From the NCBI GenBank assembly GCA_963815495.1, contig CAWFGW010000011.1, positions 124,001 to 188,000 on the forward strand: a DNA stretch of 64,000 nucleotides, given 5' to 3'. This document shows positions 26,190-35,301 of this stretch, one piece after another. The first letter of the stretch is position 1. Every line of letters starts with the position of its first letter. A program made the translations under genes and the position numbers. Under the pieces are notes generated by a model. The model saw nothing but the letters and a program-made list of their open reading frames with translations. It was not told the origin of the DNA and did no database searches. This DNA comes from CAWFGW01 sp963815495 (GTDB lineage: Bacteria; Bacteroidota; Bacteroidia; Cytophagales; JAAEPT01).

Positions 26190-27739
26190 TTGGGCAACAA
26201 TTCTATAAAAGGAACAATTACTTCCTCCATTGAAATCCCCCCGTGTTGAAAAGAATCACCATAGGCTCTCACATATTGATTAAAGTTATTAGGATACACA
26301 AAATAGTCGTCCTCGGTGGTAAAAACAAAGGAAGACGAAACGTTCCGTTTAGGTAGACCGATTTTCTCGGGATCTTTTACTGTAAACAATGATTTTGAAT
26401 CATAAGAAAGGTTTTTGCCCGTCTTATATCTGAGGTTAGTATTTGTATTACGATCTCCTACAATTTTCACAGGCTTTTTCACTCGCAATGTTCCATGATC
26501 TGTTGTAATAATCACTTTCACTTTCTCGTCTTTTAATTTTTTAAGTAAAGCCAGCAAGGGTGAATGCTCTAACCATGATTTGGCTAAGGTTCTATAAGCC
26601 GCTTCATCTTTGGCTAACTCTTTAATTACAGCAATATCTGTTCGTGCATGCGATAACATATCCACAAAATTATAGACAATAACATTTAAATCATTGTGCA
26701 TCAAGTTCGAGAGATTATCAACAACTACATTTCCCGCTTCTGGATTTAGTATTTTATGATAAGAAAAGCTGTATTTTAATTTATTTGCTTTCAAATTTTC
26801 ACCTAATAATTCTTTTTCAAAATTATTCTTTCCGCCATCCTCATCTTCATGAGACCAATATTGAGGTAATTTTTTACTTATTTCCAACGGAGTCATTCCA
26901 GAAAAAATAGCATTTCGTGCATATTGAGTGGTTGTTGGCAAAATAGAGAAGTATGCATCTTCAATGCTTGTTTTGAAATAAAGGTTAATAATCGGTTCAA
27001 AAGCTTTCCATTGGTCAAATCTCAAATTATCAATTAAGATAAAAAATACTTTCTCTCCATTATCTAATAATGGAAACACCCGCTCTGGAAAAAGCTCATG
27101 AGACAACAGGGGTTTATCAAAATCATCACCATTTAACCAATCCTCATAGTTTCGTGTAATAAATTTTGAAAAATTAACATTCGCTTCTGATTTCTGCATT
27201 TCAAGCACTTCCTTCATGCTCTTATGTTCTGTGTCATCGATGCCAATTTCATGATACACTAACTTTTTATAAACATCCACCCATTCCTCGTAAGTAATGA
27301 TATCGTTATAGGTCATACTTATTTGCTGAAACTCTTTCTGGTAATTAGAGTTTGTTTTTTCCGAAACTAATCGTTTATTTTCTAGTATTTTTTTAATAGA
27401 TAAAAGAATTTGTTTCGGGTTAATTGGCTTGATCAGGTAGTCAGATATTTTAGAGCCAATAGCCTCCTCCATAATCTGTTCCTCTTCATTCTTAGTAATC
27501 ATCACTACCGGAATATTAGGTTTTATTCTTTGAATTTCTGCTAGTGCTTCTAACCCACTTAAGCCAGGCATACTTTCATCTAGAAAAACCAAGTCAAAAT
27601 CGTCTTTGTTTATATTTTCTAAAGCCTCTACACCACTATTTACAGCAGTGATATCACAGTCTTTTTCGGTTAAAAAAAGTATGTGAGGTTTTAACAACTC
27701 AATCTCATCATCTGCCCATAAAATCTTATATCTTTGCAT
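26186..27739 (-). CDS. porX: PorX, response regulator of type IX secretion
   Basis: A 517-residue protein with an N-terminal receiver domain (1-120: acidic pocket 'WADDE', phospho-acceptor Asp54 in 'VFLDESMPG', conserved Lys in 'DYLIKPINP') joined to a PglZ/alkaline-phosphatase-like domain ('FFILIDNLRFDQW', 'PTTTQYARNAIFSGMTP', 'VIITTDHGT', 'FQHGGISMEEVIVP'). PorX pairs with the PorY kinase and acts with the SigP/PorL system to control T9SS genes. The ATG at 27739 gives the family start 'MQRYKILWADDE'; the frame also reaches a TTG at 27745. The T9SS-sorted proteins at 35-50 kb are likely clients of the pathway it controls. Confidence 0.96.
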   Translation of the reverse strand: MQRYKILWADDEIELLKPHILFLTEKDCDITAVNSGVEALENINKDDFDLVFLDESMPGLSGLEALAEIQRIKPNIPVVMITKNEEEQIMEEAIGSKISDYLIKPINPKQILLSIKKILENKRLVSEKTNSNYQKEFQQISMTYNDIITYEEWVDVYKKLVYHEIGIDDTEHKSMKEVLEMQKSEANVNFSKFITRNYEDWLNGDDFDKPLLSHELFPERVFPLLDNGEKVFFILIDNLRFDQWKAFEPIINLYFKTSIEDAYFSILPTTTQYARNAIFSGMTPLEISKKLPQYWSHEDEDGGKNNFEKELLGENLKANKLKYSFSYHKILNPEAGNVVVDNLSNLMHNDLNVIVYNFVDMLSHARTDIAVIKELAKDEAAYRTLAKSWLEHSPLLALLKKLKDEKVKVIITTDHGTLRVKKPVKIVGDRNTNTNLRYKTGKNLSYDSKSLFTVKDPEKIGLPKRNVSSSFVFTTEDDYFVYPNNFNQYVRAYGDSFQHGGISMEEVIVPFIELLPK

Positions 27740-27801
27740 TCGCAAGTTGGTTTAAGGTTTGAAAAATCATAGTTAGCTAACGTATTCGAACAAAAAAAAT
27801 T

Positions 27802-29031
27802 TTGGCAAGAAAAAAAATACTTAACGATCCTGTTTACGGATTTATTTCTATCTCAAGTGAATTGATTTTAAAAACACTTGACCACCCCTATTTCCAGCGT
27901 TTGAGAAGGATTAAACAACTTGGTCTTTCTGACTATGTATACCCTGGAGCCCTACATACCCGTTTCCATCATGCCATTGGCGCAATGCATTTAATGGGTG
28001 AGGCGCTAAAAAGTTTACAAGAAAAAGGTGTAGAAATTACTCCAAAGGAGATTGAAGCCAGCCAACTAGCTATTTTATTACATGACATCGGTCACGGTCC
28101 ATTCTCCCATGCGCTTGAACACTCCTTATTAAAAGATGTTCACCACGAAGCCATTTCTTTGGCAATAATGAAAAAATTAAACGCTGAGTTTGGTGGTCAA
28201 CTAGATTTGGTGATTACAATTTTCACTAATAACTACGCTAAAAAATTTCTACATCAACTAGTTTCTTCTCAGTTGGATATTGACCGGATGGATTACCTCC
28301 AAAGGGATTGCTTTTTTACGGGGGTGTCAGAGGGAACAATTGGCTCTGAACGAATCATAAAAATGTTAGACGTTGTGGATAACAAATTGGTTGTAGAAGA
28401 AAAAGGAATATATAGCATAGAAAATTTTTTAAACGCTAGAAGGTTGATGTATTGGCAAGTATACTTACACAAAACTGCCATTAGTGCTGAACAAATGCTT
28501 ATTCAACTGTTTAAAAGGGCTCAAATGTTATCAAACAAAGGCATGGCTTTACCTATTAGTCCTCCTCTAAACTTTTTCTTTAGCAATAACGTAGGATTAA
28601 CTACGTTAAACGAAAACCCAGAGGTGCTCGAAAAATTTAATCAAATAGATGACTATGATGTTTGGGGGGCAATTAAAAATTTCACAACTTGTTCTGACAT
28701 TGTTTTGTCACACTTGAGTACCTGCTTATTAAATAGAAATTTAAATAAAGTAATTTTGAGCAGTGACAAACCTGATGTTAACACAATCAAAAAAATTAAA
28801 TCAGAACTCACTACTCAATACAAACTCTCTGAAGAAGAAGTGAAAAGTTTTTATTCAGTAGGTTCTATCTCTAATGCTGCTTATATAGCAAAAGGAGAAA
28901 CCATAAACATTATTACCAAAAAAGGCAAAATTCTTGACGTAGCTGAAGCTTCAGAATTACCAAACATTAAAGCCATAAGTCAGATTGTAACCAAACATTA
29001 TCTGTGTTGGCCAAAAAACATTAAAATTTAG
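27802..29031 (+). CDS. HD-domain phosphohydrolase
   Basis: A 409-residue cytoplasmic protein of the dNTPase/HD family. The metal-binding residues are His56/His57 ('RFHHAIGAMHL') and His94-Asp95 ('ILLHDIGHGPFSHALEH'), with the later 'QLDIDRMDYLQRDCFFTG' giving the distal Asp. Substrate is unknown; relatives hydrolyse dNTPs or other nucleotides. The only plausible start is TTG 27802, since a stop lies just upstream and no ATG precedes the 'KKILNDPVYGFI' motif. A TATCTTTG box at 27729-27736, inside the porX start region, could be its -7 element. It precedes lpxD by 12 nt. Confidence 0.92.
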   Translation: MARKKILNDPVYGFISISSELILKTLDHPYFQRLRRIKQLGLSDYVYPGALHTRFHHAIGAMHLMGEALKSLQEKGVEITPKEIEASQLAILLHDIGHGPFSHALEHSLLKDVHHEAISLAIMKKLNAEFGGQLDLVITIFTNNYAKKFLHQLVSSQLDIDRMDYLQRDCFFTGVSEGTIGSERIIKMLDVVDNKLVVEEKGIYSIENFLNARRLMYWQVYLHKTAISAEQMLIQLFKRAQMLSNKGMALPISPPLNFFFSNNVGLTTLNENPEVLEKFNQIDDYDVWGAIKNFTTCSDIVLSHLSTCLLNRNLNKVILSSDKPDVNTIKKIKSELTTQYKLSEEEVKSFYSVGSISNAAYIAKGETINIITKKGKILDVAEASELPNIKAISQIVTKHYLCWPKNIKI

Positions 29032-29043
29032 AATAAATTAAAC

Positions 29044-30081
29044 ATGGAGTTTTCAGTAAAAGAAATTGCTCAAATTCTCAATGGTGAAGTTGTGGGGGAT
29101 GACTCTCAAAAAATTAACACGCTCAACAAAATTGAAGAAGCACAAAAAGGATCCATTGCTTTTCTAGCAAACCCTAAATATGAGCCTCATATCTACAATA
29201 CAAATGCTACAGCAGTAATTGTTAGTAGCGATTTCAAACCTCAACGCCCCATATCTCCTACTCTCATTAAAGTAGCTGATCCTTACTCGAGTTTTACTGC
29301 CTTATTAGAAGAATACAATAGAATACTATCATTAACTAAAACAGGAATTGAAGAACCGTCTTACTTATCTGAAGGCACATCTGTTGGATCAAACATTTAC
29401 CGTGGTGCCTTTTCATACATTGGCAAAGGGGCTACAATTGGCAATAATGTCAAAATATACCCCCATACCTATATTGGTGATCAATCGATTATTGGAGACA
29501 ACACAGTAATTTACCCCGGGGTCAAAATATATGCTAACTCCGTTATTGGAAATAATTGTGTATTACATGCTAATTGTGTGATTGGAAGTGATGGATTTGG
29601 GTTCGCCCCTCAATCAGATGGGACCTACAAAGCGATACCGCAGGTTGGAAATGTCATTATTGAAGACAATGTAAGCATTGGTGGAAATACGGTAATTGAT
29701 TGTGCAACAATGGGCTCAACGATAATTAAAAAAGGTGTTAAAATTGACAACCTTGTACAAATTGCTCACAATGTTGAAGTGGGAGAAAACACCGTAATTG
29801 CTGCACAAGTTGGAATAGCTGGATCCGCAAAAATTGGTAAAAACTGTGTCTTCGCTGGACAAGTTGGTGTTGCTGGACATATTCAGGTGGCAGACCGCGT
29901 CACTATTGGGGCTCAATCGGGCGTCAACAAAGCGAATAAACCTGGTGAAACACTACTCGGTAGTCCCGCAATCGAAGTAAAACACCGACTTAAAACTTAT
30001 ATGATTACCAAAAATCTACCCCAATTAGTCAAGCGAATTGAGGATTTGGAAGAAAAAGTAGTAAATTTGCCGACTTTATAG
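29044..30081 (+). CDS. lpxD: UDP-3-O-acylglucosamine N-acyltransferase
   Basis: A 345-residue lipid A enzyme that adds the second acyl chain to UDP-3-O-acyl-glucosamine. The N-terminal uridine-binding domain (1-100, 'SIAFLANPKYEPH') is followed by a long left-handed beta-helix of hexapeptide repeats ('IGNNVKIYPHTYIGDQSIIG') with the catalytic-region 'NLVQIAHNVEVGENTVIAAQ'. It is the first lipid A gene in the lpxD, lpxC-fabZ, lpxA order. Confidence 0.97.
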   Translation: MEFSVKEIAQILNGEVVGDDSQKINTLNKIEEAQKGSIAFLANPKYEPHIYNTNATAVIVSSDFKPQRPISPTLIKVADPYSSFTALLEEYNRILSLTKTGIEEPSYLSEGTSVGSNIYRGAFSYIGKGATIGNNVKIYPHTYIGDQSIIGDNTVIYPGVKIYANSVIGNNCVLHANCVIGSDGFGFAPQSDGTYKAIPQVGNVIIEDNVSIGGNTVIDCATMGSTIIKKGVKIDNLVQIAHNVEVGENTVIAAQVGIAGSAKIGKNCVFAGQVGVAGHIQVADRVTIGAQSGVNKANKPGETLLGSPAIEVKHRLKTYMITKNLPQLVKRIEDLEEKVVNLPTL

Positions 30082-30088
30082 GTAGAGA

Positions 30089-31477
30089 ATGAATGCAAAA
30101 CAACAGACTTTAAAAGATTCCGTAAATTTTTCAGGAAAAGGTTTACATACAGGTGCTCCTGTAAATTTAACACTACAACCTGCCGCGATAGATTTCGGAA
30201 TTAAGTTCCAACGAATTGATTTAGAAGGAGAACCAATTATTGAAGCGGATGCGGATTTGGTTGTAGATGTTTCTAGAGGAACTACAATAGAAAAAAATGG
30301 TGCACGCGTGTCTACTATTGAACATGTACTCTCTGCTCTTGTAGGTTTACAACTAGACAATATATTAATTCAACTTGATGGCCCCGAAGTACCAATTATG
30401 GATGGGAGTGCCCTAACTTTTGTTGAAGGGATTGAGAAAATAGGGATTGAAGAACAAAATGCATTTAGAGAATACATTGAGTTAGATCACGCTATTTATT
30501 ATAATGACCCCGACAGGGAAGTGGAAATGGCTTTTCTTCCTTTAGATGACTATAGGGTAACTGTCATGGTTGACTACAACTCTGATGTACTTGGAAGTCA
30601 ACACGCTACCCTCAATGAATTTGCAGATTACAAAAAAGAAATCTCTCCTTGTAGAACATTTTGTTTTGTACATGAACTCGAATTTTTATTAAATCAAGGT
30701 CTTATTAAAGGCGGAGATTTAGATAATGCCGTTGTAGTTGTTGACCGTTCTGTAAAACAAGGAGATTTAGATCGTTTAGCAAAGTTATTTGGGAAAGGAG
30801 AGGTTAAAGTAAAAGAAGACGGTTGTTTAAACAACACTAACTTACGCTTTAAAAATGAGCCTGCTCGGCATAAATTGCTTGATGTAATGGGAGATTTAGC
30901 ATTAGTTGGCAAGCCAATTAAAGGTCAAATCTTGGCTGCGCGTCCAGGTCATGCTGCTAATGTAGAGCTTGCTAAAAGAATTAAAAAGGCATATAAAGGC
31001 AAAAGAAAAACAGCCCCGAAATATGATCCTTCTGAAAAACCACTTTTAAATACTTCAGAAATATATAAAGCGCTTCCTCACCAACCTCCATTTCAATTGG
31101 TTGACAAAATCATTTACTTGGATCATAAGTCAGTAGTTGGTGTAAAAAACGTCTCTATTGCTGAGCCGTATTTTATGGGACACTTTCCAGGCAATCCTGT
31201 AATGCCTGGAGTACTGCAACTTGAAACTATGGCTCAAGTAGGTGGTATTTTTGTCTTAAACACCGTGGATGATCCCGAAAATTACTGGACTTATTTCTTA
31301 GGTGTTAATGAGTGCAAATTTAGAAAACCCGTTTTACCGGGAGATACCCTAGTTATTCGTTGCGAATTATTAGCTCCGATAAAAAGAGGAATTGCTTTAA
31401 TGAAAAGTGAAGCATTTGTTGGAGATACCTTAGTGTGCGAAACAGAAATATTAGCAAATATTACGAGAAAAAATTAA
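30089..31477 (+). CDS. lpxC-fabZ: Fused LpxC deacetylase / FabZ dehydratase
   Basis: A 462-residue bifunctional protein typical of Bacteroidota. Residues 1-300 are LpxC, the zinc deacetylase that commits UDP-3-O-acyl-GlcNAc to lipid A ('TIEHVLSAL' His, 'GGDLDNAVVV', 'RHKLLDVMGDLAL' with zinc His and Asp). Residues about 320-462 are FabZ, the beta-hydroxyacyl-ACP dehydratase ('LPHQPPFQLVDKI', catalytic His in 'HFPGNPVMPG', Glu in 'LQLETMAQ'). The fusion balances acyl chains between phospholipid and lipid A synthesis. Start ATG 30089, 7 nt after lpxD. Confidence 0.97.
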   Translation: MNAKQQTLKDSVNFSGKGLHTGAPVNLTLQPAAIDFGIKFQRIDLEGEPIIEADADLVVDVSRGTTIEKNGARVSTIEHVLSALVGLQLDNILIQLDGPEVPIMDGSALTFVEGIEKIGIEEQNAFREYIELDHAIYYNDPDREVEMAFLPLDDYRVTVMVDYNSDVLGSQHATLNEFADYKKEISPCRTFCFVHELEFLLNQGLIKGGDLDNAVVVVDRSVKQGDLDRLAKLFGKGEVKVKEDGCLNNTNLRFKNEPARHKLLDVMGDLALVGKPIKGQILAARPGHAANVELAKRIKKAYKGKRKTAPKYDPSEKPLLNTSEIYKALPHQPPFQLVDKIIYLDHKSVVGVKNVSIAEPYFMGHFPGNPVMPGVLQLETMAQVGGIFVLNTVDDPENYWTYFLGVNECKFRKPVLPGDTLVIRCELLAPIKRGIALMKSEAFVGDTLVCETEILANITRKN

Positions 31478-31482
31478 TCTCC

Positions 31483-32268
31483 ATGAACCAACCCTTAGCT
31501 TATATTCATCCTGAGGCTAAAATTGCTAGAAATGTAGTAATTGAACCTTTCACAACCATACACAAAGATGTAGAAATTGGTGATGGAACTTGGATTGGTT
31601 CAAATGTAACAATCATGGAAGGTGCTCGCATTGGAAAAAATGTAAAAATCTATCCTGGTGTAGTCATATCCTGTGTGCCTTCTGATTTAAAGTTTGATGG
31701 TGAATACACAACCTGCGTAATTAAAGATAATGCAATTATCAGAGAGTGCGCCACAATAAGTAGAGGTACTACTGATAAAAACACAACTATCATAGGAAGT
31801 AACACCCTAATTATGTCCTATGTGCATGTCGCGCACGATTGTATTGTCGGGGATAATTGTGTAATTGTAAATGCTGTGCAATTAGCCGGTCATGTGGAAG
31901 TAGGAGACTGGGCAATCGTAGGTGGAACTTCTGCGATACATCAATTTGTAAAAGTGGGTGAACATTGCATGATTGCTGGCGGATCGAAAGTCAGAAAAGA
32001 TATCCCTCCTTTTACTAAAGCGGGAAGAGACCCGATGAGCTATTGTGGAGTAAACTCTATAGGATTGAGAAGAAGGGGCTTTTCTAATGAACAAATAAAC
32101 GAAATACAGGATATCTATAGAACACTCTATCAAAAAGGGTATCATAACTCTAAAGCTGCTGACATTATTGAAATGGAAATGAAGCCGACAGAAGAACGAG
32201 ATAAAATATTAAACTTTATCCGTAACTCAGATAGAGGTATCATGAAAGGATATTCATCTGGCCGATGA
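31483..32268 (+). CDS. lpxA: UDP-N-acetylglucosamine acyltransferase
   Basis: A 261-residue first enzyme of lipid A synthesis. Hexapeptide repeats run from residue 5 ('AYIHPEAKIARNVVIEPF') and the active-site segment is 'HVAHDCIVGDNCVIVNAVQL' with its catalytic His. A helical C-terminal domain begins with 'NSIGLRRRGFS'. The frame extends upstream to 31435 inside lpxC-fabZ; ATG 31483 is chosen because it gives the family N-terminus and lies 5 nt after the fabZ stop. Its TGA overlaps the ATG of the ABC ATPase. Confidence 0.97.
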   Translation: MNQPLAYIHPEAKIARNVVIEPFTTIHKDVEIGDGTWIGSNVTIMEGARIGKNVKIYPGVVISCVPSDLKFDGEYTTCVIKDNAIIRECATISRGTTDKNTTIIGSNTLIMSYVHVAHDCIVGDNCVIVNAVQLAGHVEVGDWAIVGGTSAIHQFVKVGEHCMIAGGSKVRKDIPPFTKAGRDPMSYCGVNSIGLRRRGFSNEQINEIQDIYRTLYQKGYHNSKAADIIEMEMKPTEERDKILNFIRNSDRGIMKGYSSGR

Positions 32269-32888
32269 AAATAGTGCTCGACAATTTAGGGAAACGATTT
32301 CACTATCACTGGATTTTTAACAACCTAAGTTTCGAGTTTGAGTCAAACAAATCATATGCGATAACAGGATCAAACGGTTCGGGTAAGTCTACCTTATTAA
32401 AAGTAATTGCTGGCGTAGATTCACCTAACAAAGGTATCATTGCTTATGTATTAGAAAATGAAGCTATTGATCCGAGTCAAATCCATAGAAACCTCACCAT
32501 TGCTGCTCCTTATCAGGAATTAATTGAAGAACTCACATTGTCTGAACTATTAGCTTTTCATCTAAAATTTCGTGAATTAACCATCTCGAAAAAAGATTTT
32601 TTACTTGAAACAATGCTTGAAAACTCAGCAAACAAGTTAATCAAAGACTTCTCCTCGGGTATGAAACAACGAGTTAAATTAGGGTTAGCATTATTCACCA
32701 AAACAGCATGTACCCTTCTTGATGAACCTACAACAAATATGGATCAACAAGGAATCGATTGGTATCTAGCTACGATCAAAAAAATTATAGGTTCAAGAAC
32801 ACTAATTATCAGTTCGAACATGGCTTATGAATATGATTTTTGCGATGCTACTATTGCTGTTGAGTCTTACAAGCTCGTCAATAACTAG
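32265..32888 (+). CDS. Lone ABC-transporter ATPase subunit lacking the H-loop histidine
   Basis: A 207-residue ATPase with Walker A 'GSNGSGKST' (35-43), a Q-loop near residue 84, signature 'SSGMK' (130-134) and Walker B 'LLDEP' with Asp153-Glu154. The position of the switch (H-loop) histidine reads Ser184-Asn185 ('IISSNMAYEY') instead of a His. No permease is encoded next to it. It overlaps lpxA by ATGA, which suggests a link with envelope biogenesis, for example lipid or LPS export, but the substrate is unknown. The end overlaps the mutS2 3' end. Confidence 0.85.
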   Translation: MKIVLDNLGKRFHYHWIFNNLSFEFESNKSYAITGSNGSGKSTLLKVIAGVDSPNKGIIAYVLENEAIDPSQIHRNLTIAAPYQELIEELTLSELLAFHLKFRELTISKKDFLLETMLENSANKLIKDFSSGMKQRVKLGLALFTKTACTLLDEPTTNMDQQGIDWYLATIKKIIGSRTLIISSNMAYEYDFCDATIAVESYKLVNN

Positions 32889-35230
32889 GTAAATTTAACA
32901 ATAGTTACCCCATCGCCCCCAAAATCAGGATGTTCTTCATTTAATTCACCTACATGTTTACTTTTTCCAAAAATTGATTTCACAAGCTTTTTAAGCACCC
33001 CTGTTCCTCTCCCATGAATGATTTTCACCTCATGCACAGACAACACCAAAGCATCATCGAGATAACGCTCTAACAACTCCTGAGCTTCTTGGCCTGACTT
33101 TCCTCTGATATCTATTGTAGATTCGAATTCCTGGCGTTGTTGAATGGATACCTTATGGCTCTGCTTATGTTTAGTTTGCTCTTGTTGGTGTCCTTGTACG
33201 AGCGTGTGTTTTTTCACCCGTAATTTCAACTCGCCAATTGCCACATCCACTATTTGTCCCGAAATAGCTAGTACCTCTCCCACGGACTCACTCCCGATCA
33301 ACTTTACTTTTTGTCCTACTTTTAATTCTTTAATCGGCTGATCCCTAACTATAGGTTTGGGTAATTCCGATAATTTGTAACGCTCTTCTATTTTCTTGAC
33401 CTCTTCTCGCGCTTCTTTTAAAGAATCAGTACCTTTCTGAAACTTGGCATTGGAAATTTTATCCAGTTGTTTTCTAGTAGTTTGTAACAAGTCACTAACT
33501 TCTTGTCGTGCTTTACTGAGTAGATTATGTTTACTTTCCTGATAAAAATTTACTAATTCTTGATATTGTTTTTGCAGCTTATCTAACTCAATTTGTTGTT
33601 TGGAGATATTTCTAGCATTTTTCTCTAACTCAACCTCTCGTTCATTCAACTGCTTTAACTTTTCATCATAGGAGATTTTATCTTGAGTGAAACGCGCTTT
33701 TGCACTTTCCAAAATATATTGAGGAACACCTACATTCGCAGCAACTTCAAAAGCAAAAGATCGACCAGGAGTACCTACATTCAAGGTATATAGAGGCGTC
33801 ATTTCTTTAGTGTCAAACTGCATCGCTCCATTTAACCCACCTGGTTCACTACCAATCTGTTTTACTTCTTCATAATGTGTACTTACCACACCAAAAGATT
33901 TTGCTTTAAGTAATTCTAACAAAATCTCTGAAGCAATTTTACCACCTGATTCAGGATCAGTTCCAGCACCAAATTCGTCTAATAAAAATAACGTTGATTG
34001 GTCTGCGGTCTTCAGCAGCTTTGACATCCGTGTCATGTGTGCGGTATAGGTACTCAATTCATCCTGAACGGATTGATCATCGCCAATGTCTGCAACTATA
34101 GCGTTAAAAACTGAAAGTATGGAACTTGAATCAATAGGCAGTAACATTCCTGCTTGCAACATCAGCTGGAGTAAACCAACGGTTTTTAACAACACAGACT
34201 TACCACCTGCATTAGGACCAGAAAGTACTAAAACCCGTGTTTTGTAATCAAGCTTTAAATTAAACGGAATGGTAGCTCCAGCACCGTAGATCAATACCAG
34301 ATTCGGGTTTCGTGCGCCTTTAATATCTAAGACAGGTTTATCAAACACTAATTGCGGTTTTTCAGCACCCATCTGCTTTGCCAGTTTGGCTTTGGCAATG
34401 ATAAAATCAAAAACAGCTATTTGGTTTAATGTTTCCTTTAAATAAGATGTATGAAAGGTGACTTGATCCGTGAGCTCTTTAAATATTAAGTATTTAATTC
34501 TCCTTTCTTCGATTTCTAACTCCCTTAATTCATTATTCAAATTAAGGATAGAAGAGGGCTCTATATAGGTGGTTTGACCTGAAGCCGATTCATCATGTAT
34601 TAAACCATCTACTTGACGTTTGTATTCCGAGAAAAGTGGTAAAACGATTCGTCCATTAATAATTGTTGGTTGGGCATCAGAGGCTGCTCGTCCTTTTTCA
34701 ATATGCACTTTGAGTAGATTAACTGCTTTCTCGCGAATGGAAGATGATATGGAGTTGATTTCCTTTGAAACACGCTTTAGTTCAGGATTTGCATTAATGT
34801 TTAGTTCACCAGTAGGAAGAATAAAATGTGAAAGCCGATCATAAAGCGCTCTAGGGTAGTCATATGTTTCCACCAGCTTATTTAAAGCCTTAAGGTTGGT
34901 GTTTTTTTGAACTGCAAACAAGATGATATCTATTGTTGACAATAGATCTAACACCAATTTTAAGTCAGATTCAAAAAGGACTATCCCTGACTTATTCAAT
35001 TTTGGAAAAATAAGCGCCATTGCGCTATGATCTTTATCTATTAAGTTAACCCCTGTGTCTAATAACTTAACTGCTTCTTCTACTTCTAAAAGTTGCTGGT
35101 TAATAATTTCTGGCTTCGTATTAATTTGAATCGACTTCAAATATTTTTCTCTTGAGAACTGCATCTTAGTCAACTTATGCAATTCATCAAGTAGTTCTTG
35201 AAAGCCTAATTTTTTAAAGGTGTTATCCAT
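32885..35230 (-). CDS. mutS2: MutS2 endonuclease/ribosome-associated protein
   Basis: A 781-residue MutS2. It lacks the mismatch-recognition domain of MutS and starts with the clamp/lever helices. The ATPase core has Walker A 'SGPNAGGKSVLLKTVG', Walker B around 'LFLLDEFGAGTDPESGG' and 'VVSTHYEEVKQI'. A long coiled coil follows (about 510-640), and the C-terminal Smr nuclease domain reads 'STIDIRGKSGQEA' and 'VKIIHGRGTGVLKKLV'. Members suppress recombination or rescue collided ribosomes. Its 3' end overlaps the ABC gene's 3' end by 4 nt. Confidence 0.97.
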   Translation of the reverse strand: MDNTFKKLGFQELLDELHKLTKMQFSREKYLKSIQINTKPEIINQQLLEVEEAVKLLDTGVNLIDKDHSAMALIFPKLNKSGIVLFESDLKLVLDLLSTIDIILFAVQKNTNLKALNKLVETYDYPRALYDRLSHFILPTGELNINANPELKRVSKEINSISSSIREKAVNLLKVHIEKGRAASDAQPTIINGRIVLPLFSEYKRQVDGLIHDESASGQTTYIEPSSILNLNNELRELEIEERRIKYLIFKELTDQVTFHTSYLKETLNQIAVFDFIIAKAKLAKQMGAEKPQLVFDKPVLDIKGARNPNLVLIYGAGATIPFNLKLDYKTRVLVLSGPNAGGKSVLLKTVGLLQLMLQAGMLLPIDSSSILSVFNAIVADIGDDQSVQDELSTYTAHMTRMSKLLKTADQSTLFLLDEFGAGTDPESGGKIASEILLELLKAKSFGVVSTHYEEVKQIGSEPGGLNGAMQFDTKEMTPLYTLNVGTPGRSFAFEVAANVGVPQYILESAKARFTQDKISYDEKLKQLNEREVELEKNARNISKQQIELDKLQKQYQELVNFYQESKHNLLSKARQEVSDLLQTTRKQLDKISNAKFQKGTDSLKEAREEVKKIEERYKLSELPKPIVRDQPIKELKVGQKVKLIGSESVGEVLAISGQIVDVAIGELKLRVKKHTLVQGHQQEQTKHKQSHKVSIQQRQEFESTIDIRGKSGQEAQELLERYLDDALVLSVHEVKIIHGRGTGVLKKLVKSIFGKSKHVGELNEEHPDFGGDGVTIVKFT

Positions 35231-35243
35231 AATGTAAAACTAA

Positions 35244-35273
35244 AAAAGGTTTGAGTCTAGACCCAAACCTTTT
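35244..35273 (-). terminator. Terminator of the giant surface-protein gene
   Basis: The stem AAAAGGTTTG / CAAACCTTTT encloses a second 3-bp stem (GTC/GAC) with one A-C mismatch. It lies 28 nt after the surface-protein stop and just before the mutS2 ATG; in the minus direction the arm ends in a T-run. Confidence 0.7.
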
Positions 35274-35301
35274 CATAAAGATTGATTAAAATATTTAATC
35301 G

